A DNA stretch of 64,000 nt from Microvirga lotononidis (GCF_034627025.1 NZ_CP141048.1:3608001-3672000); one strand, 5' to 3'. Shown: positions 7,847 to 17,639, counted from the first letter of the stretch. Notes: generated by a model not told the origin, from the letters alone. Made by a program: numbers and translations.

Positions 7847-8878
7847 TCAGGCGTAAGCCTCGACCTGCGGCCCGCGGCGCGCGATCCTCTCCCGATCGTC
7901 GTCCGAGCCGTAGAGGCGATCCAGGATCCGGGCTGTGCTGGCCCAATCGGCCATGGTCCGGATCGTTTCCATCTTCTCGGCGACGAATGGATCGGAGCGC
8001 CAAGCCTTCACCTTCGGCCAAAGGACATCGAGGGGCTGATCGAGGACGTTCCCGACCTTGGCCTCATAGATGGGAAACGCGCGCAGCGACCCATCGGGCT
8101 CGATATGGAGGATGTCCAGATCGACCGCGCTCACGCCGGGTTGAGGCAGGAAGTACCGCACATCCGTAACGGTAATGTTGGTGGCCCCGCCTGCGCGGGC
8201 AGCAAGGCGCCGTCCGACCTCGATGAGATCGACCAGTTCCTGAATGGAAAGAAGTTCGGTGGCCTCGAATTCCGGCTCGGCGGCAAGCCCCGATGGAATG
8301 ACGGCGCCGAAGCGAATGAAGTCGAGGTTCGGAAACCGCGCGACGACCGAATGGACAAAGCGTTCCAGGTCCGCCTCATGCGCGCCGGAGCGGGTCAGGG
8401 TATAGTCGATCCCGAGCGTGAAGCAGTTCCGTCCGGCCGCCTTGCGCTCCTCCTTCACCCTATACAGGACTTCCAGCGCTTTGATGCCGCGTTCGAAGGC
8501 CCCGTCGCGCCTGCGGATGGCGTCGTGAATGGCAGCGTCGGCACCGTCGATGCTCACCGCCACGCTCGAGACTGCGTCCGCGAGTGCGACGGCCGTCTTC
8601 TGCGGCATCGACCAGCCGCTCGTGAAGACCGTGACGGCGACGCCCGCGTCGTGCATGCGCTTCATGGCTTCGACGGCCCAGCGGATCGACAAGGGTTCCC
8701 CGCCGCTGATGGACACCTTTTCCGCTCGCGCGGCAAGAATGACATCGACGACCCGCATGGCGGCATCCCGGTCGAGGGTGCGAGCCGGACGTCGTCCTGA
8801 CTCCGTATAGCAATGCGTGCATCTGAGCGGGCAGGCATAGGTGATGTCCCAGATGAACTTCCCGATTTTTATTGTCAT
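7847..8878 (-). CDS. radical SAM protein of unknown function
   Basis: A 343-residue radical SAM enzyme: ACPLRCTHC gives Cys16, Cys20 and Cys23 that bind the 4Fe-4S cluster, followed by SISGGEPL (SAM binding) and VAVSIDGADAAIHDAIRR. The C-terminal half looks like the SPASM/twitch layout (LHIEPDGSLRAFPIYEAKVGNVL), but the usual cysteine ligands are missing, so no auxiliary cluster is expected. Such enzymes often modify peptides or cofactors; no precursor-peptide gene is apparent on either side. The upstream region is locally AT-rich (TATAATATTT near 8905), unlike its surroundings. It is convergent with the Fe-S scaffold gene, which may only be coincidence. Confidence 0.85.
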   Translation of the reverse strand: MTIKIGKFIWDITYACPLRCTHCYTESGRRPARTLDRDAAMRVVDVILAARAEKVSISGGEPLSIRWAVEAMKRMHDAGVAVTVFTSGWSMPQKTAVALADAVSSVAVSIDGADAAIHDAIRRRDGAFERGIKALEVLYRVKEERKAAGRNCFTLGIDYTLTRSGAHEADLERFVHSVVARFPNLDFIRFGAVIPSGLAAEPEFEATELLSIQELVDLIEVGRRLAARAGGATNITVTDVRYFLPQPGVSAVDLDILHIEPDGSLRAFPIYEAKVGNVLDQPLDVLWPKVKAWRSDPFVAEKMETIRTMADWASTARILDRLYGSDDDRERIARRGPQVEAYA

Positions 8879-9076
8879 TCTACGAGCCCAAATCGCCGTA
8901 ACGTAAATATTATAAAGTGTCCGCCGCGAGGCTTGCGCCTGCAACGGAGCGCAGGTTGAATTATGGCAGTCTCTTGAGCGTTTTGATTGTTGCAGCTGAT
9001 GGTCGAGACCATATGCAAGGAGCACGTTGGACTTGCAGAAGCTGCCCGATGCACAGAGGCGGGGCGAGGATTGAAG

Positions 9077-9433
9077 GTGAAGAGCAGCCCACAGAAGGCA
9101 ACGAGAGGACATCTTCCCCGGCGGATCGCCCATGTGGCCATCCGCGGCTATCAGCTGAGCCTGTCCGGATTGATCGGCCGCCAGTGCCGCCATCTGCCGT
9201 CCTGTTCTGAATACACGGACGAGGCGATCCAGCGGCACGGGTTCTGGCCGGGCGGGTGGATGGGGCTTGCCCGCATCTGCCGGTGTGGCCCCTTCGGGAC
9301 ACACGGCCTCGATCTGGTCCCGGAAACGTTGCCCGAGGGCTCCGCCTGGTATAAGCCCTGGGCCTATGGTCGCTGGCGGGGCGTCAACGCTCCCCCGATC
9401 GTCTGCGATTCAGTCGAACCTGACGGCGGCTGA
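9077..9433 (+). CDS. yidD: membrane protein insertion efficiency factor YidD
   Basis: A 118-residue YidD (DUF37) protein that assists YidC-dependent insertion of inner-membrane proteins. The signature [20 protein letters not shown] followed by [20 protein letters not shown] and CRCGPFG is complete, with the conserved cysteines. The reading frame opens further upstream (8987), but GAGG at 9066-9069 sits 7 bases before GTG 9077 and the resulting length fits the family, so I use that start. The basic N-terminus ([15 protein letters not shown]) should form the amphipathic membrane-binding helix. It directly precedes thrS. Confidence 0.92.
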   Translation: MKSSPQKATRGHLPRRIAHVAIRGYQLSLSGLIGRQCRHLPSCSEYTDEAIQRHGFWPGGWMGLARICRCGPFGTHGLDLVPETLPEGSAWYKPWAYGRWRGVNAPPIVCDSVEPDGG

Positions 9434-9507
9434 TCTCGCCTTTTCCATCCGACCGTCGGCCCCCGCTTACCTGCTCCGTTGGCAGGAGTGAGCCAGGAGA
9501 CATTTTG

Positions 9508-11520
9508 ATGATTACCCTGACATTCCCCGATGGCGCCCAGCGCCAGTACGAATCCGGCATCACCGGCCGCGAGATCGTGGAAGGCATTGCCAAGTCGCTG
9601 GCCAAGCGCACCGTTGCCATGGCGCTCGACGGCACGGTCGCCGATCTCGCCGATCCGATCACCCGCGATGCCAAGATCGAGTTTCTGAACCGCGAAGACC
9701 CGCGTTCGCTGGAGCTGATCCGGCACGACGCCGCGCACGTGCTCGCGGAGGCGGTGCAGGAGCTTTTTCCCGGTACCCAGGTGACCATCGGTCCCGTGAT
9801 CGAGAACGGCTTCTATTACGACTTCGCCCGCAACGAGCCCTTCACGCCCGAGGATTTCCCCGCCATCGAGGCCAAGATGCGCGAGATCATCGGGCGGGAT
9901 AAGCCTTTCACGAAGGAAGTCTGGAGCCGCGACAAGGCCAAGCAGGTGTTCGCCGAGAAGGGCGAGGCCTACAAGGTCGAGCTCGTGGACGCGATCCCGG
10001 AAGGCCAGGATCTCAAGATCTACTTCCAGGGCGACTGGTTCGACCTCTGCCGCGGCCCGCATATGAGTTCCACGGGCAAGATCGGCAATGCCTTCAAGCT
10101 CATGAAGGTGGCGGGCGCCTATTGGCGCGGCGATAGCAACAACGCCATGCTGACCCGCATCTACGCGACCGCCTGGGCGAGCCAGGAGGACCTCGACAAC
10201 TACATCCGCCAGCTCGAGGAGGCCGAGAAGCGCGATCATCGCCGCCTAGGCCGCGAGATGGACCTGTTCCACTTCCAGGAAGAGGGGCCGGGCGTCGTCT
10301 TCTGGCATCCGAAGGGCTGGACGGTGTTCCAGGAGCTGATCTCCTACATGCGTCGCCGCCTGAAGGGCACCTACCAGGAGGTCAACGCGCCGCAGATCCT
10401 CGACAAGGCTCTCTGGGAGACTTCGGGACACTGGGGCTGGTACCGCGAGAACATGTTCGCGACCCAGACCGAGGACGATCGCGTCTTCGCCATCAAGCCG
10501 ATGAATTGCCCGGGCCACGTGCAGATCTTCAAGCATGGCCTGAAGTCGTACCGCGACCTGCCGCTTCGTCTCGCGGAGTTCGGCAACGTGCACCGCTACG
10601 AGCCGTCCGGCGCGCTGCATGGTCTCATGCGCGTGCGCGGCTTCACGCAGGACGACGCGCATATCTTCTGCACGGAAGATCAGCTCGCGGCCGAGTGCCT
10701 GAAGATCAACGACCTGATCCTCTCGACCTATGCCGATTTCGGCTTCGACGAGATCGTCGTGAAGCTCTCGACAAGGCCTGAGAAGCGCGTCGGCACCGAC
10801 GAGATGTGGGATCACGCGGAAGACGTGATGACCCGCGTCCTGAAGCAGATCGAGGACCAGTCCGGCGGACGCATCAAGACCGCGATCAACCCGGGCGAGG
10901 GCGCCTTCTACGGACCGAAGTTCGAGTACGTGTTGCGCGACGCCATCGGCCGCGACTGGCAGTGCGGCACCACGCAGGTGGACTTCAACCTGCCGGAGCG
11001 GTTCGGCGCGTTCTATGTCGATGCGGACGGCCAGAAGAAGACCCCCGTCATGGTGCACCGCGCGATCTGCGGCTCCATGGAGCGCTTCACCGGCATCCTG
11101 ATCGAGCACTTCGCCGGGCACTTCCCGCTCTGGCTCGCGCCGGTGCAGGCGGTGGTCGCCACCATCACGTCCGAGGGCGATGAATACGCCATGGAAGTGG
11201 TGCGCGCCGCCGAGGCCGCGGGCCTTCGCGTCGAGGCGGATCTCCGCAACGAGAAGATCAACTACAAGGTCCGCGAGCATTCGCTCGTGAAGGTGCCGGT
11301 GCTTCTCGTGGTCGGCCGCAAGGAGGCCGCCGAGCGGACGGTCTCGATCCGCCGCCTGGGCAGCCCCAACCAGCAGACCATGACCCTCGACGAGGCCCTG
11401 AAGGTTCTCGCCGCAGAGGCCGTCACCCCGGACCGCCGACGCCAAGCCAAGGCCGTGTCGGAGCCGGAAGGCCACGCCACGCTCGACGGACATCACGTGG
11501 TCGAGCGCACGGTCGCGTAA
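9508..11520 (+). CDS. thrS: threonyl-tRNA synthetase
   Basis: A 670-residue class II aminoacyl-tRNA synthetase with the full set of domains: TGS (about 1-60, starting [13 protein letters not shown]), the editing domain ([19 protein letters not shown], with the HxxxH-type site), the catalytic core with motif 2 ([22 protein letters not shown]) and the Zn-binding MNCPGH, and the C-terminal anticodon-binding domain (from about residue 550). ATG 9508 has AGGAG 8 bases upstream; a TTG one codon before is not needed. No T-box or leader structure is seen in the 74-base gap after yidD. It is followed by a strong hairpin. Confidence 0.98.
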   Translation: MITLTFPDGAQRQYESGITGREIVEGIAKSLAKRTVAMALDGTVADLADPITRDAKIEFLNREDPRSLELIRHDAAHVLAEAVQELFPGTQVTIGPVIENGFYYDFARNEPFTPEDFPAIEAKMREIIGRDKPFTKEVWSRDKAKQVFAEKGEAYKVELVDAIPEGQDLKIYFQGDWFDLCRGPHMSSTGKIGNAFKLMKVAGAYWRGDSNNAMLTRIYATAWASQEDLDNYIRQLEEAEKRDHRRLGREMDLFHFQEEGPGVVFWHPKGWTVFQELISYMRRRLKGTYQEVNAPQILDKALWETSGHWGWYRENMFATQTEDDRVFAIKPMNCPGHVQIFKHGLKSYRDLPLRLAEFGNVHRYEPSGALHGLMRVRGFTQDDAHIFCTEDQLAAECLKINDLILSTYADFGFDEIVVKLSTRPEKRVGTDEMWDHAEDVMTRVLKQIEDQSGGRIKTAINPGEGAFYGPKFEYVLRDAIGRDWQCGTTQVDFNLPERFGAFYVDADGQKKTPVMVHRAICGSMERFTGILIEHFAGHFPLWLAPVQAVVATITSEGDEYAMEVVRAAEAAGLRVEADLRNEKINYKVREHSLVKVPVLLVVGRKEAAERTVSIRRLGSPNQQTMTLDEALKVLAAEAVTPDRRRQAKAVSEPEGHATLDGHHVVERTVA

Positions 11521-11538
11521 GCCTCCGATCGCATGAAC

Positions 11539-11575
11539 AAAGGCGGCGCCTCTCAAAGGAGGCGCCGCCTTTGCG
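11539..11575 (+). terminator. hairpin terminator after thrS
   Basis: A perfect 14-base stem (11539-11552 with 11559-11572) encloses a 6-base loop. It starts with AAAGGCGG and ends with CCGCCTTT, giving only three T on the exit side, so termination may be partly Rho-assisted. Confidence 0.7.
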
Positions 11576-11605
11576 CTTATTCGGCAGCTCCCACGTCATG
11601 GCTGT

Positions 11606-11700
11606 CCCCGGACTTGATCCGGGGATCAGTCCCGGCCATCCCGATACGATGAGGCTCGGCGCTTTTCAAATCGAGATCACCGGGACAAGCCCGGTGATGA
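11606..11700. repeat. composite double-hairpin repeat, copy 1
   Basis: Two short hairpins are joined by a spacer of about 50 bases. The first has arms 11606-11612 and 11618-11624 with a 5-base loop; the second has arms 11676-11684 and 11690-11698, also with a 5-base loop. The spacer between (about 11638-11677, beginning ATCCCGATACGATGAGG) resembles those of the copies at 24.2 and 28.2 kb. It lies between the convergent ends of thrS and the CBS-BON gene. Confidence 0.75.
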
Positions 11701-11710
11701 CGTCGAGGAT

Positions 11711-11809
11711 GTCATCCCCGGCGAGCCGCAGGCGAGGGAAGGGGATCCACTCTCACGCTCAGCGCTATGGATTCCCTTCCCCTCCGCTGACGCTCCGGCC
11801 GGGAATGAC
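11711..11809. repeat. long imperfect palindrome in the thrS/CBS-BON gap
   Basis: The ends GTCATCCCCGGC (11711-11722) and GCCGGGAATGAC (11798-11809) pair with one mismatch, and inner blocks around 11734 and 11770 (GGGAAGGGGATCC against GGATTCCCTTCCCC) also pair, giving one extended hairpin. The start resembles sequence at 28285. With the composite repeat this accounts for nearly the whole 312-base gap between 11521 and 11832; no gene is seen there. Confidence 0.65.
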
Positions 11810-11832
11810 ACCGGCGGTGTCTGTTCTGACGA

Positions 11833-13206
11833 TCAGCTCGTCTGCCGCTGCCGCCCTGTCGTGCGCCCGCCCGGAGCCGTTCCGGCGGTCGTTCCCGCCG
11901 TGCCGCTGCCGGGATTGCCCATCGCGGCACCCGCATCGCCGGCCTCGGTCCCCGTCGCGTGCGTGCCCTGCCGCTGGCCGACGCGCAGGTTGTTCTGCAC
12001 GTGGCTCACGCCCGACACGGATTCCGCCAGATCCTCGGCGCGCCGCTTCTCGTTGCGGTCGCGGACGGTGCCGGTGAGGGTCGCTTCCCGGTTCTGGACC
12101 TGGACCTCGATTTCCGACGCGTCGATCATCGCATCGTCGGTCAGGCGTTCGTTGATGTCCTCCCGAATGCGGTCGTCCGAGCGCTGATAGCCTTTCGGAC
12201 CGCGTCCCTGATGCTCGCCCCGACGCACCTCGCCCCGGCTGGCGGTCGCGTCGTTGCCGAAGCGAGTGTTGCCGGGACCCATGCCGTAATTGCTGTGATC
12301 GCGCCTCTCGTTCACGAGGCTCCAGGTGCGCTCGCGGTCCTGCATGCGGCGATCGTCCTCGCTGCTGTCGTCGCCCGGACGCGCGCGCTCCCCGGTGATC
12401 GTCGAGGCGCCGAAGCGCTTCGGATGATAGCCCCGTCCGGCGGAGCCGCGGCCCGCATATTCATCGCCGTAGCTCTGGTAACCCTCGCCGCCGAAACCGC
12501 CGCGCATGCGCGCGTTGCGGGCACGTTCCTCGCCGGGATAGCCGAAGCTGCCGAAGGCGGCGCGCACGTCGTCCTCCTCGCGGAAGCGGAAGGGCTCGCG
12601 GCCGGGAACGCGGGAACGCTCGTCCCGTCCGCGCCGGTCGTCGTGATAATCGTGCGGGCGATGACGCCAGTCGTCATCGTCGTTCCTCAGCCGGCGGTCC
12701 AGCTCACGGCGCTCCTCGCCGGTCAGGCGGGCGCGTCCGCCGCCTCTGGTCTGGTCGGCTCGGGCGGCTGACGGGGTGCCTGTCCGGTCGGGTTCGGACG
12801 GCGTGGAGATGCGGTTCAGCGCCCGGGAGGCGTCGCCCTCGCGGTCCGTCGCGAGATCGCCGAGCGCCACGATCCCGACCAGATGCTTGTCGTGATCGAC
12901 CACCGGCAGGCGGCGGATCTGATGGTCGCTCATCAGCTCTACGATGTGGCCCACATCGTCGTCGTCGAAGCACCACCAGACATTGTCCGACATGATGTCA
13001 CGCACGCGGGTCGTATCGGGAGGGAGACCGGCGGCCGTCGCCCGGACGGTGATGTCCCGGTCGGTCACCATGCCCCGCAGGCGGCGTCCGTCGCAGACGG
13101 GCAGCACGCCGACATTCATCTCGTCCATGAGACGCGCGGCTTCCTGGATGGTCCTGTCCGGACTCACCACACGGACGTTGCGGGTCATGATCTCTGCGAT
13201 TTTCAT
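11833..13206 (-). CDS. CBS pair - disordered linker - BON domain fusion protein
   Basis: A 457-residue protein in three parts. Residues 1-125 are two CBS domains (MKIAEIMTRNVRVVSPD..., then VRDIMSDNVWWCFDDDDVG and LPVVDHDKHLVGIVALGD). Residues about 130-345 are a hydrophilic linker rich in Arg, Asp, Gly and Tyr with no hydrophobic core. Residues about 350-420 are one BON domain (INERLTDDAMIDASEIEVQ...VSHVQNNLRVGQ), after which the tail is Gly/Thr/Ala-rich. CBS pairs sense nucleotides; BON domains bind lipid or are found in osmotic-stress proteins. No signal peptide is present, which is odd for BON. ATG 13206 has AGAGGAA just upstream; an open extension to 13251 is not supported. Confidence 0.85.
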   Translation of the reverse strand: MKIAEIMTRNVRVVSPDRTIQEAARLMDEMNVGVLPVCDGRRLRGMVTDRDITVRATAAGLPPDTTRVRDIMSDNVWWCFDDDDVGHIVELMSDHQIRRLPVVDHDKHLVGIVALGDLATDREGDASRALNRISTPSEPDRTGTPSAARADQTRGGGRARLTGEERRELDRRLRNDDDDWRHRPHDYHDDRRGRDERSRVPGREPFRFREEDDVRAAFGSFGYPGEERARNARMRGGFGGEGYQSYGDEYAGRGSAGRGYHPKRFGASTITGERARPGDDSSEDDRRMQDRERTWSLVNERRDHSNYGMGPGNTRFGNDATASRGEVRRGEHQGRGPKGYQRSDDRIREDINERLTDDAMIDASEIEVQVQNREATLTGTVRDRNEKRRAEDLAESVSGVSHVQNNLRVGQRQGTHATGTEAGDAGAAMGNPGSGTAGTTAGTAPGGRTTGRQRQTS

Positions 13207-13315
13207 GAGCTTCCTCTCCAGCAAGGTCACGCCTTGGGAGTTCAGGCTCATGGGCGGCGCGACCGGTCATAGGCTTCCGGTCAATGCCGCCGGGCGGGAA
13301 AGGTTCAGAGGCTTC

Positions 13316-13418
13316 TAGAGCATCGGACGTGAATTCGAACGCGCGTCCGATGCTCTCAGCTTTTGCTTTTCCGCATCTTTCCCCGCAAAACCGGTTCCCA
13401 CTTTTGCGTCCGATGCTT
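13316..13418. repeat. GCATCGG-ended palindromic repeat, copy a
   Basis: A perfect 13-base inverted repeat (AGAGCATCGGACG at 13317-13329 with 13344-13356) is followed by a second half containing CGCAAAACCGGTTCCCAC and ending in CGTCCGATGCT at 13417. The right end touches the TAA stop of the adjoining minus-strand gene. Related copies are at 31.8, 43.3 and 62.6 kb. Confidence 0.75.
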
Positions 13419-14298
13419 AAGGCGTGGCGATGATCTCGATGTCCCGGTCGAGGCCGCTCTCGACCTTGAACTCGCGGGTATAGACCTTGCCTTCGTGGCG
13501 CGCGATCAGGACGTATTCGCCTTCGGCCAAAGTGACGGAAGGGAAGGCGCCGATGGCCTCGCGGATCACGTCGCCGCCCGGCGTGAGCACGCTGAAGGCC
13601 GTGCCGGCGAAAGCCTCGCCGCCTGCGGATCCGACCAGCTTCAGCGTCACGGTGGCGGCCCGATGGTTGAGCGTCGCTTCCGTGACACGCCCGGATTCAA
13701 CCTTCAGGTCGCTGCGCATGATGGCGTTGGCGTCGCCGTAGGTGGACACCACGTGGTAGGTACCCTCGGGCAGGCGGATCATGTCGTTGGCCTTGGCATC
13801 GGCGATCACGAGCCGGCCTTCGGAATTCTGCGCCTCCGGCACGTAGACGGAGAATGTGAGACGGTTCGCCGGAATGGGACTCCCGCTCACGGCGCCCTTG
13901 AGCTGGAGCGCTCCGGCATTGATGGCCAGCCGCTCGTTGAGATTGCCCCGCTGCACGCTGATGCGTTTCGACGCGCTCGCAAAGCCATAAGCCACGTGGA
14001 CGATGTAGTTGCCGGGTGACAGGGTGAAGCTCGGCGCGGGACTTGTGGAGCGAGCCACGATATTGGGCTGCGACGCGTCCCCGCGATCCTCGAAGATCCT
14101 CCACACCAGCCCCGAGCGGATCGGCTCGTTGCTTCCCGCGAAGGTCGCACCGGCATTGAGCACCACCTGCCCGACGGAGAGAGCGGGGAGGTTCTGCGAC
14201 ATGGAGGGCACGGCGGGTGACTGCGCCAGCGCGGGGCTGGCGACGATCAGGCCGAAAAGACCGAGAACGGTAAAGGGCTGCTTTGCAAATAAGGACAT
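13417..14298 (-). CDS. secreted or periplasmic beta-rich protein of unknown function
   Basis: A 293-residue protein with a clear signal peptide (PFTVLGLFGLIVASPALAQ). The mature part contains several repeated segments with Ig-like or carboxypeptidase-regulatory-like patterns such as SPGNYIVHVAYGFAS, LPEGTYHVVSTYGDAN and LAEGEYVLIARHEGK, each a beta strand ending in GxY. This suggests three or four beta-sandwich repeats. I do not recognise a family. It is 16 bases downstream of the YfhO-like gene on the same strand and is probably co-transcribed, so an envelope or surface-glycan role is possible. The start ATG 14298 has a weak ribosome site, consistent with translational dependence on the upstream gene. 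Confidence 0.8.
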   Translation of the reverse strand: MSLFAKQPFTVLGLFGLIVASPALAQSPAVPSMSQNLPALSVGQVVLNAGATFAGSNEPIRSGLVWRIFEDRGDASQPNIVARSTSPAPSFTLSPGNYIVHVAYGFASASKRISVQRGNLNERLAINAGALQLKGAVSGSPIPANRLTFSVYVPEAQNSEGRLVIADAKANDMIRLPEGTYHVVSTYGDANAIMRSDLKVESGRVTEATLNHRAATVTLKLVGSAGGEAFAGTAFSVLTPGGDVIREAIGAFPSVTLAEGEYVLIARHEGKVYTREFKVESGLDRDIEIIATP

Positions 14299-14314
14299 CG
14301 ATTGAAATTGGTTC

Positions 14315-16759
14315 TCATGGGGGCGGCGCGGCGATCGCCGTCTGAATCCGCTTCTCCTCGCTTTTGACGAGATCGGAGGCGGCCGCAACCAAATTCTCCA
14401 GCGACATCGGCCGGAAATAGAACTCGACCCGGTGGCGTCCGGGGCCGATCTCGACGCCGCGGAACAGGAGGTTGGCGTGCAGGATCGGCCGGCGCTCGCC
14501 GTCGACCCAGGCCTCCCAGCCCGGATAATTGATGTCGTGCAGCACCAATATGCCGTTGTCGCTGCTCTCGACATCGAGGGCGACCGAGTTCCGCTTGTAG
14601 CTGACGATGCGCGCCTGTCCCTTGGCCTCGTCGGACGTGGCGCCGGCCGCCGTGTAGGACCCCTTGAGCAGCGGCATGCTGTCATCGTCGATCAGGGCCT
14701 CGGTCTCGCGATTGAACTCCGGCAACTCGTCCTCGCCGAGGACGGCTTCGGAATCCACGGGCGTGACGTGATGGGCCACATAGGCGCGCGGAACGGAGCT
14801 GTTCAGGCGGTAGATCCACATCCGCCCCGTCCCGTAGACGATCTCGGCATCGGTCAGGCGCGGGAAGTGACGCGGCAGCTTCTCCACGGGGCGGTCGAGC
14901 ACGACGTAATCGAGCCCGAGCAGGCTGGCGAGTTCGCAATTGTAGCCCCTGAAGCTCGTGGGGAAACTGCGCAGATTGGGGTCTTCCGCATTCTCGCCGG
15001 GGCCGATGGCGCGCTCATAATCGGCCAGACGCAAGGGGTTGTAGCCGATGGTGTCCTCGATCCCGAGGACCATGGACGCATTCTGCCAGGCCCCCTTCAG
15101 GCCGAGGATCTCGACGCGGGGATACTCGCCCTTCGCATGGCGCTCGGCGAGTTCGCGCTTGAGGATCTGAAGGCCCTGCAGCTGCTCCGGCGGCAGCTTG
15201 GTGAAGATCGTGTAGCGCTCGGCGGGCTCCGCATTCAGGGCCGAAGCCGCGTGACGGCTTATCAGCTCCGCGCCCGTCAGGGTCACCAGCACGAGGGCGA
15301 TGGCTTCGCGCCAACGGGATACATCGTTCATCCGGGTGATGACCACGATGGCGAGGGTCGCCACGGCAAGGCTCCCGCCGATCTCGGTCAGGGCCGGGAA
15401 GACGAAACCGCCCTTCACGGCGAAAACCAGGGCGCTGGCCACGGCCGCAGCCACGAGGCCGAGGGCCAGGAGCGGCAGGGCCACCCGGAGCCGGCCGAGG
15501 GCTGCCCGGTTCCATTGCGGCAGCCCTTCCGTTGCGTAGCGATGGACGAGATAGCCCGCCGCGAAGGCCAGGGCGATGTTGATCAGGAAGGTCGCGTCGG
15601 CCGGCCTGCGGTAAAGGTCCACGCCCGGCATGTGATCGAAGATCATCACGAAGCCGGGCGTGTAGCGCCCGAGCGAGTAGAGTGTCGCGGCAATCCCCAT
15701 CACGAGGAAGAAGCGGAACTCGCGGGCGAACAGGCGCCCGCCCGCCACGCCGTGCCAGAGCAGGAGGAGGGCCGGGATCGTGCCGATGAACAGGTAATTG
15801 GTCGCCCGGTCGGTCCAGGTGCCCTCGGACAGGCTATGCCAATCCGGCCCCCAGTAATCGTAGGTCCAGCGCAGGGAGCCGAAGACGTTGCCGAACAGGA
15901 TCGTCGCGAGGCTCTCCGGGGGCAGGGACCCCATGGCCGCCACGCCGAACCCGAACGAGGGGCGGGTCGACGTCGCGAGGAACTGCATCGTCAGCACGAT
16001 CGGGACGGCGAGAAGCGCGCCGCCGATCAGCCCCATGAAGACCAGGAGCCCGAGGCGCGATTTGAGATAGGCGAGAGGCTGGGAGGCCGCCCAGATCCGC
16101 TGCGTAGCCAGCACGATGAGCGTCAGGCCGCAGAGGAACGCGACCTGGTCGCGCCCGATGACCATCATGGCGGCGCTGGCGGCGAAGAGCAGGCCATAGA
16201 CGTAGGAGCGGCGGTCCATGGCCTCTTCGAGCAGCCAGAAGGCGAGCGGGAAGAAGCCGTAGCTGAAGATCATGCCGGTATGCTGGAGCCGGGCCGTGGC
16301 GGAGCCGCCGAGCATGAAGACCAGGGCCGCCACGACGGCACCGGCCGGATGCCATCCGCGCCTGCGGAACAAGGGCACGAAAGCCAGCGCTCCAGGAAGG
16401 AAATGGGCGAAGACGACCACGTCGAAGAGCTCCATGGACGGCTCGGGGACGAGCCAGCCGAACAGGAGCATGGTGGGGGTGAAGAGCAGCGATTGTGGAT
16501 CCGCCGCCGAGGGATGCCCGCCGAAATGGTAGGGGTTCCACAGGGGAAGTTCGCCATTGGCCAGCGCGCTGCCCAGGTAGCGCAGGGTGGGATAGAACTG
16601 GTTCTTGGAGTCCCAGGGGACGACCGTTCCGGTCAGGGGCCAGATGGAGACCGCCAGGGCCCAGGCCGCAACGATCAGTGCAAAAGCCGTCAGCGTCTGG
16701 CGCTGCGACCAGATTGGCAGGGACGCTGGACTATCCTGTCCGGAAATCGATGTCTGCAT
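14315..16759 (-). CDS. YfhO-like polytopic membrane protein, probable GT-C glycosyltransferase fold
   Basis: An 814-residue protein with about 12 predicted membrane helices in the first 550 residues, followed by a soluble periplasmic C-terminal domain. The end (LHDINYPGWEAWVDGERRP then RHRVEFYFRP) is the hallmark of the YfhO family (PF09586), and the early loop WDSKNQFYPTLRYL with NPYHFGGHPSAADPQ matches the acceptor-binding loop of such proteins. B. subtilis YfhO is needed for glycosylation of lipoteichoic acid; in gram-negatives the acceptor is unknown. ATG 16759 was chosen since the open frame further upstream is Arg-rich and non-native. It shares an operon with a secreted beta-rich protein. 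Confidence 0.85.
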   Translation of the reverse strand: MQTSISGQDSPASLPIWSQRQTLTAFALIVAAWALAVSIWPLTGTVVPWDSKNQFYPTLRYLGSALANGELPLWNPYHFGGHPSAADPQSLLFTPTMLLFGWLVPEPSMELFDVVVFAHFLPGALAFVPLFRRRGWHPAGAVVAALVFMLGGSATARLQHTGMIFSYGFFPLAFWLLEEAMDRRSYVYGLLFAASAAMMVIGRDQVAFLCGLTLIVLATQRIWAASQPLAYLKSRLGLLVFMGLIGGALLAVPIVLTMQFLATSTRPSFGFGVAAMGSLPPESLATILFGNVFGSLRWTYDYWGPDWHSLSEGTWTDRATNYLFIGTIPALLLLWHGVAGGRLFAREFRFFLVMGIAATLYSLGRYTPGFVMIFDHMPGVDLYRRPADATFLINIALAFAAGYLVHRYATEGLPQWNRAALGRLRVALPLLALGLVAAAVASALVFAVKGGFVFPALTEIGGSLAVATLAIVVITRMNDVSRWREAIALVLVTLTGAELISRHAASALNAEPAERYTIFTKLPPEQLQGLQILKRELAERHAKGEYPRVEILGLKGAWQNASMVLGIEDTIGYNPLRLADYERAIGPGENAEDPNLRSFPTSFRGYNCELASLLGLDYVVLDRPVEKLPRHFPRLTDAEIVYGTGRMWIYRLNSSVPRAYVAHHVTPVDSEAVLGEDELPEFNRETEALIDDDSMPLLKGSYTAAGATSDEAKGQARIVSYKRNSVALDVESSDNGILVLHDINYPGWEAWVDGERRPILHANLLFRGVEIGPGRHRVEFYFRPMSLENLVAAASDLVKSEEKRIQTAIAAPPP

Positions 16760-17050
16760 TGCTCTCAACGCGGCGTCCCGCCCACCCATCTCGTGCCATG
16801 GGGCCCATCGACCGGCTTGCCTGCGCACGCCCCTGGGTCCGCCATGGTTTGAAACCTGCTTGGCGTCTGACCGCACTCCCCCTATACATCCGCTGCTGCT
16901 TCTTTTGTTCAGCGATGTGTCTTCGGGATGCCCGCGCTCCCTCAAGCGCAGCAAGACGGCGAGACGATGGCAAGCTCGGGCTCTCCTGGCCTGCCGCCTT
17001 GAGGCATCCATCTTTATTGTTCCACATTATTCGACCCGGATGAAGATCCC

Positions 17051-17614
17051 ATGAATGATAGAATCTCACGCCTTCTGCAGCGCCGCTCCGTCCCTCCGCG
17101 CTGGCTCGGCGAGCCGGGGCCGTCCGAGCAGGACATCGAGACGCTTCTTAAGGTCGCATCCCGGGTGCCGGACCACGGCAAGCTCGTTCCCTGGCGCTTC
17201 ATCCTGATCCAGGGTGAGGGGCGGGGCCGCCTCGGCGAGGTCCTCGCGGCCACCTTCCAGGCGGACAATCCGGGCGCCAGCGCCGAGCAGGTCGCGGCCG
17301 AGCGGGGGCGCTTTTCCAACGCACCTCTCGTGGTGGCGGTGGTGTCCCGCGTGGTGCCGCATGTGAAGATCCCGGATTGGGAGCAGCTTCTCTCCGCCGG
17401 GGCGGTCTGCATGAACCTGCTCACCGGAGCGAACGCTCTCGGCTATGGCGCGTCCTGGCTCACGGGCTGGGCCGCGTTCGACCGGCGCGTGCTCGATGCC
17501 CTGGGACTCGAGCCCCATGAGAGGATCGCCGGCTTCGTCCATATCGGCACGGCCAAGGAAACGCCGACCGACCGCGATCGCCCCAACCTCGCGGACATCG
17601 TGACGCGGTTCTGA
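17051..17614 (+). CDS. nitroreductase family protein (YdjA-like)
   Basis: A 187-residue FMN-dependent nitroreductase of the small YdjA type. RRSVPPRWL at the N-terminus supplies the FMN phosphate contact, followed by ASRVPDHGKLVPWRF and the C-terminal YGASWLTGWAAFD and HIGTAKETPTDRDRP. The substrate in vivo is unknown; these enzymes reduce nitro-aromatics and quinones with NAD(P)H. It is followed after 25 bases by a flavin reductase family gene, so the two likely form a flavin-enzyme operon. It is divergent from the YfhO-like gene across a 291-base gap in which I see no gene. Confidence 0.9.
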   Translation: MNDRISRLLQRRSVPPRWLGEPGPSEQDIETLLKVASRVPDHGKLVPWRFILIQGEGRGRLGEVLAATFQADNPGASAEQVAAERGRFSNAPLVVAVVSRVVPHVKIPDWEQLLSAGAVCMNLLTGANALGYGASWLTGWAAFDRRVLDALGLEPHERIAGFVHIGTAKETPTDRDRPNLADIVTRF

Positions 17615-17639
17615 CCCATTCGCCGGTAGCTGAACGATT

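Noticed and set aside
14432..16852. An 806-residue plus-strand open frame opposite the YfhO-like gene
   Set aside because: It is an antisense shadow rich in Glu/Gly/Arg, while the minus strand encodes a clear polytopic membrane protein.
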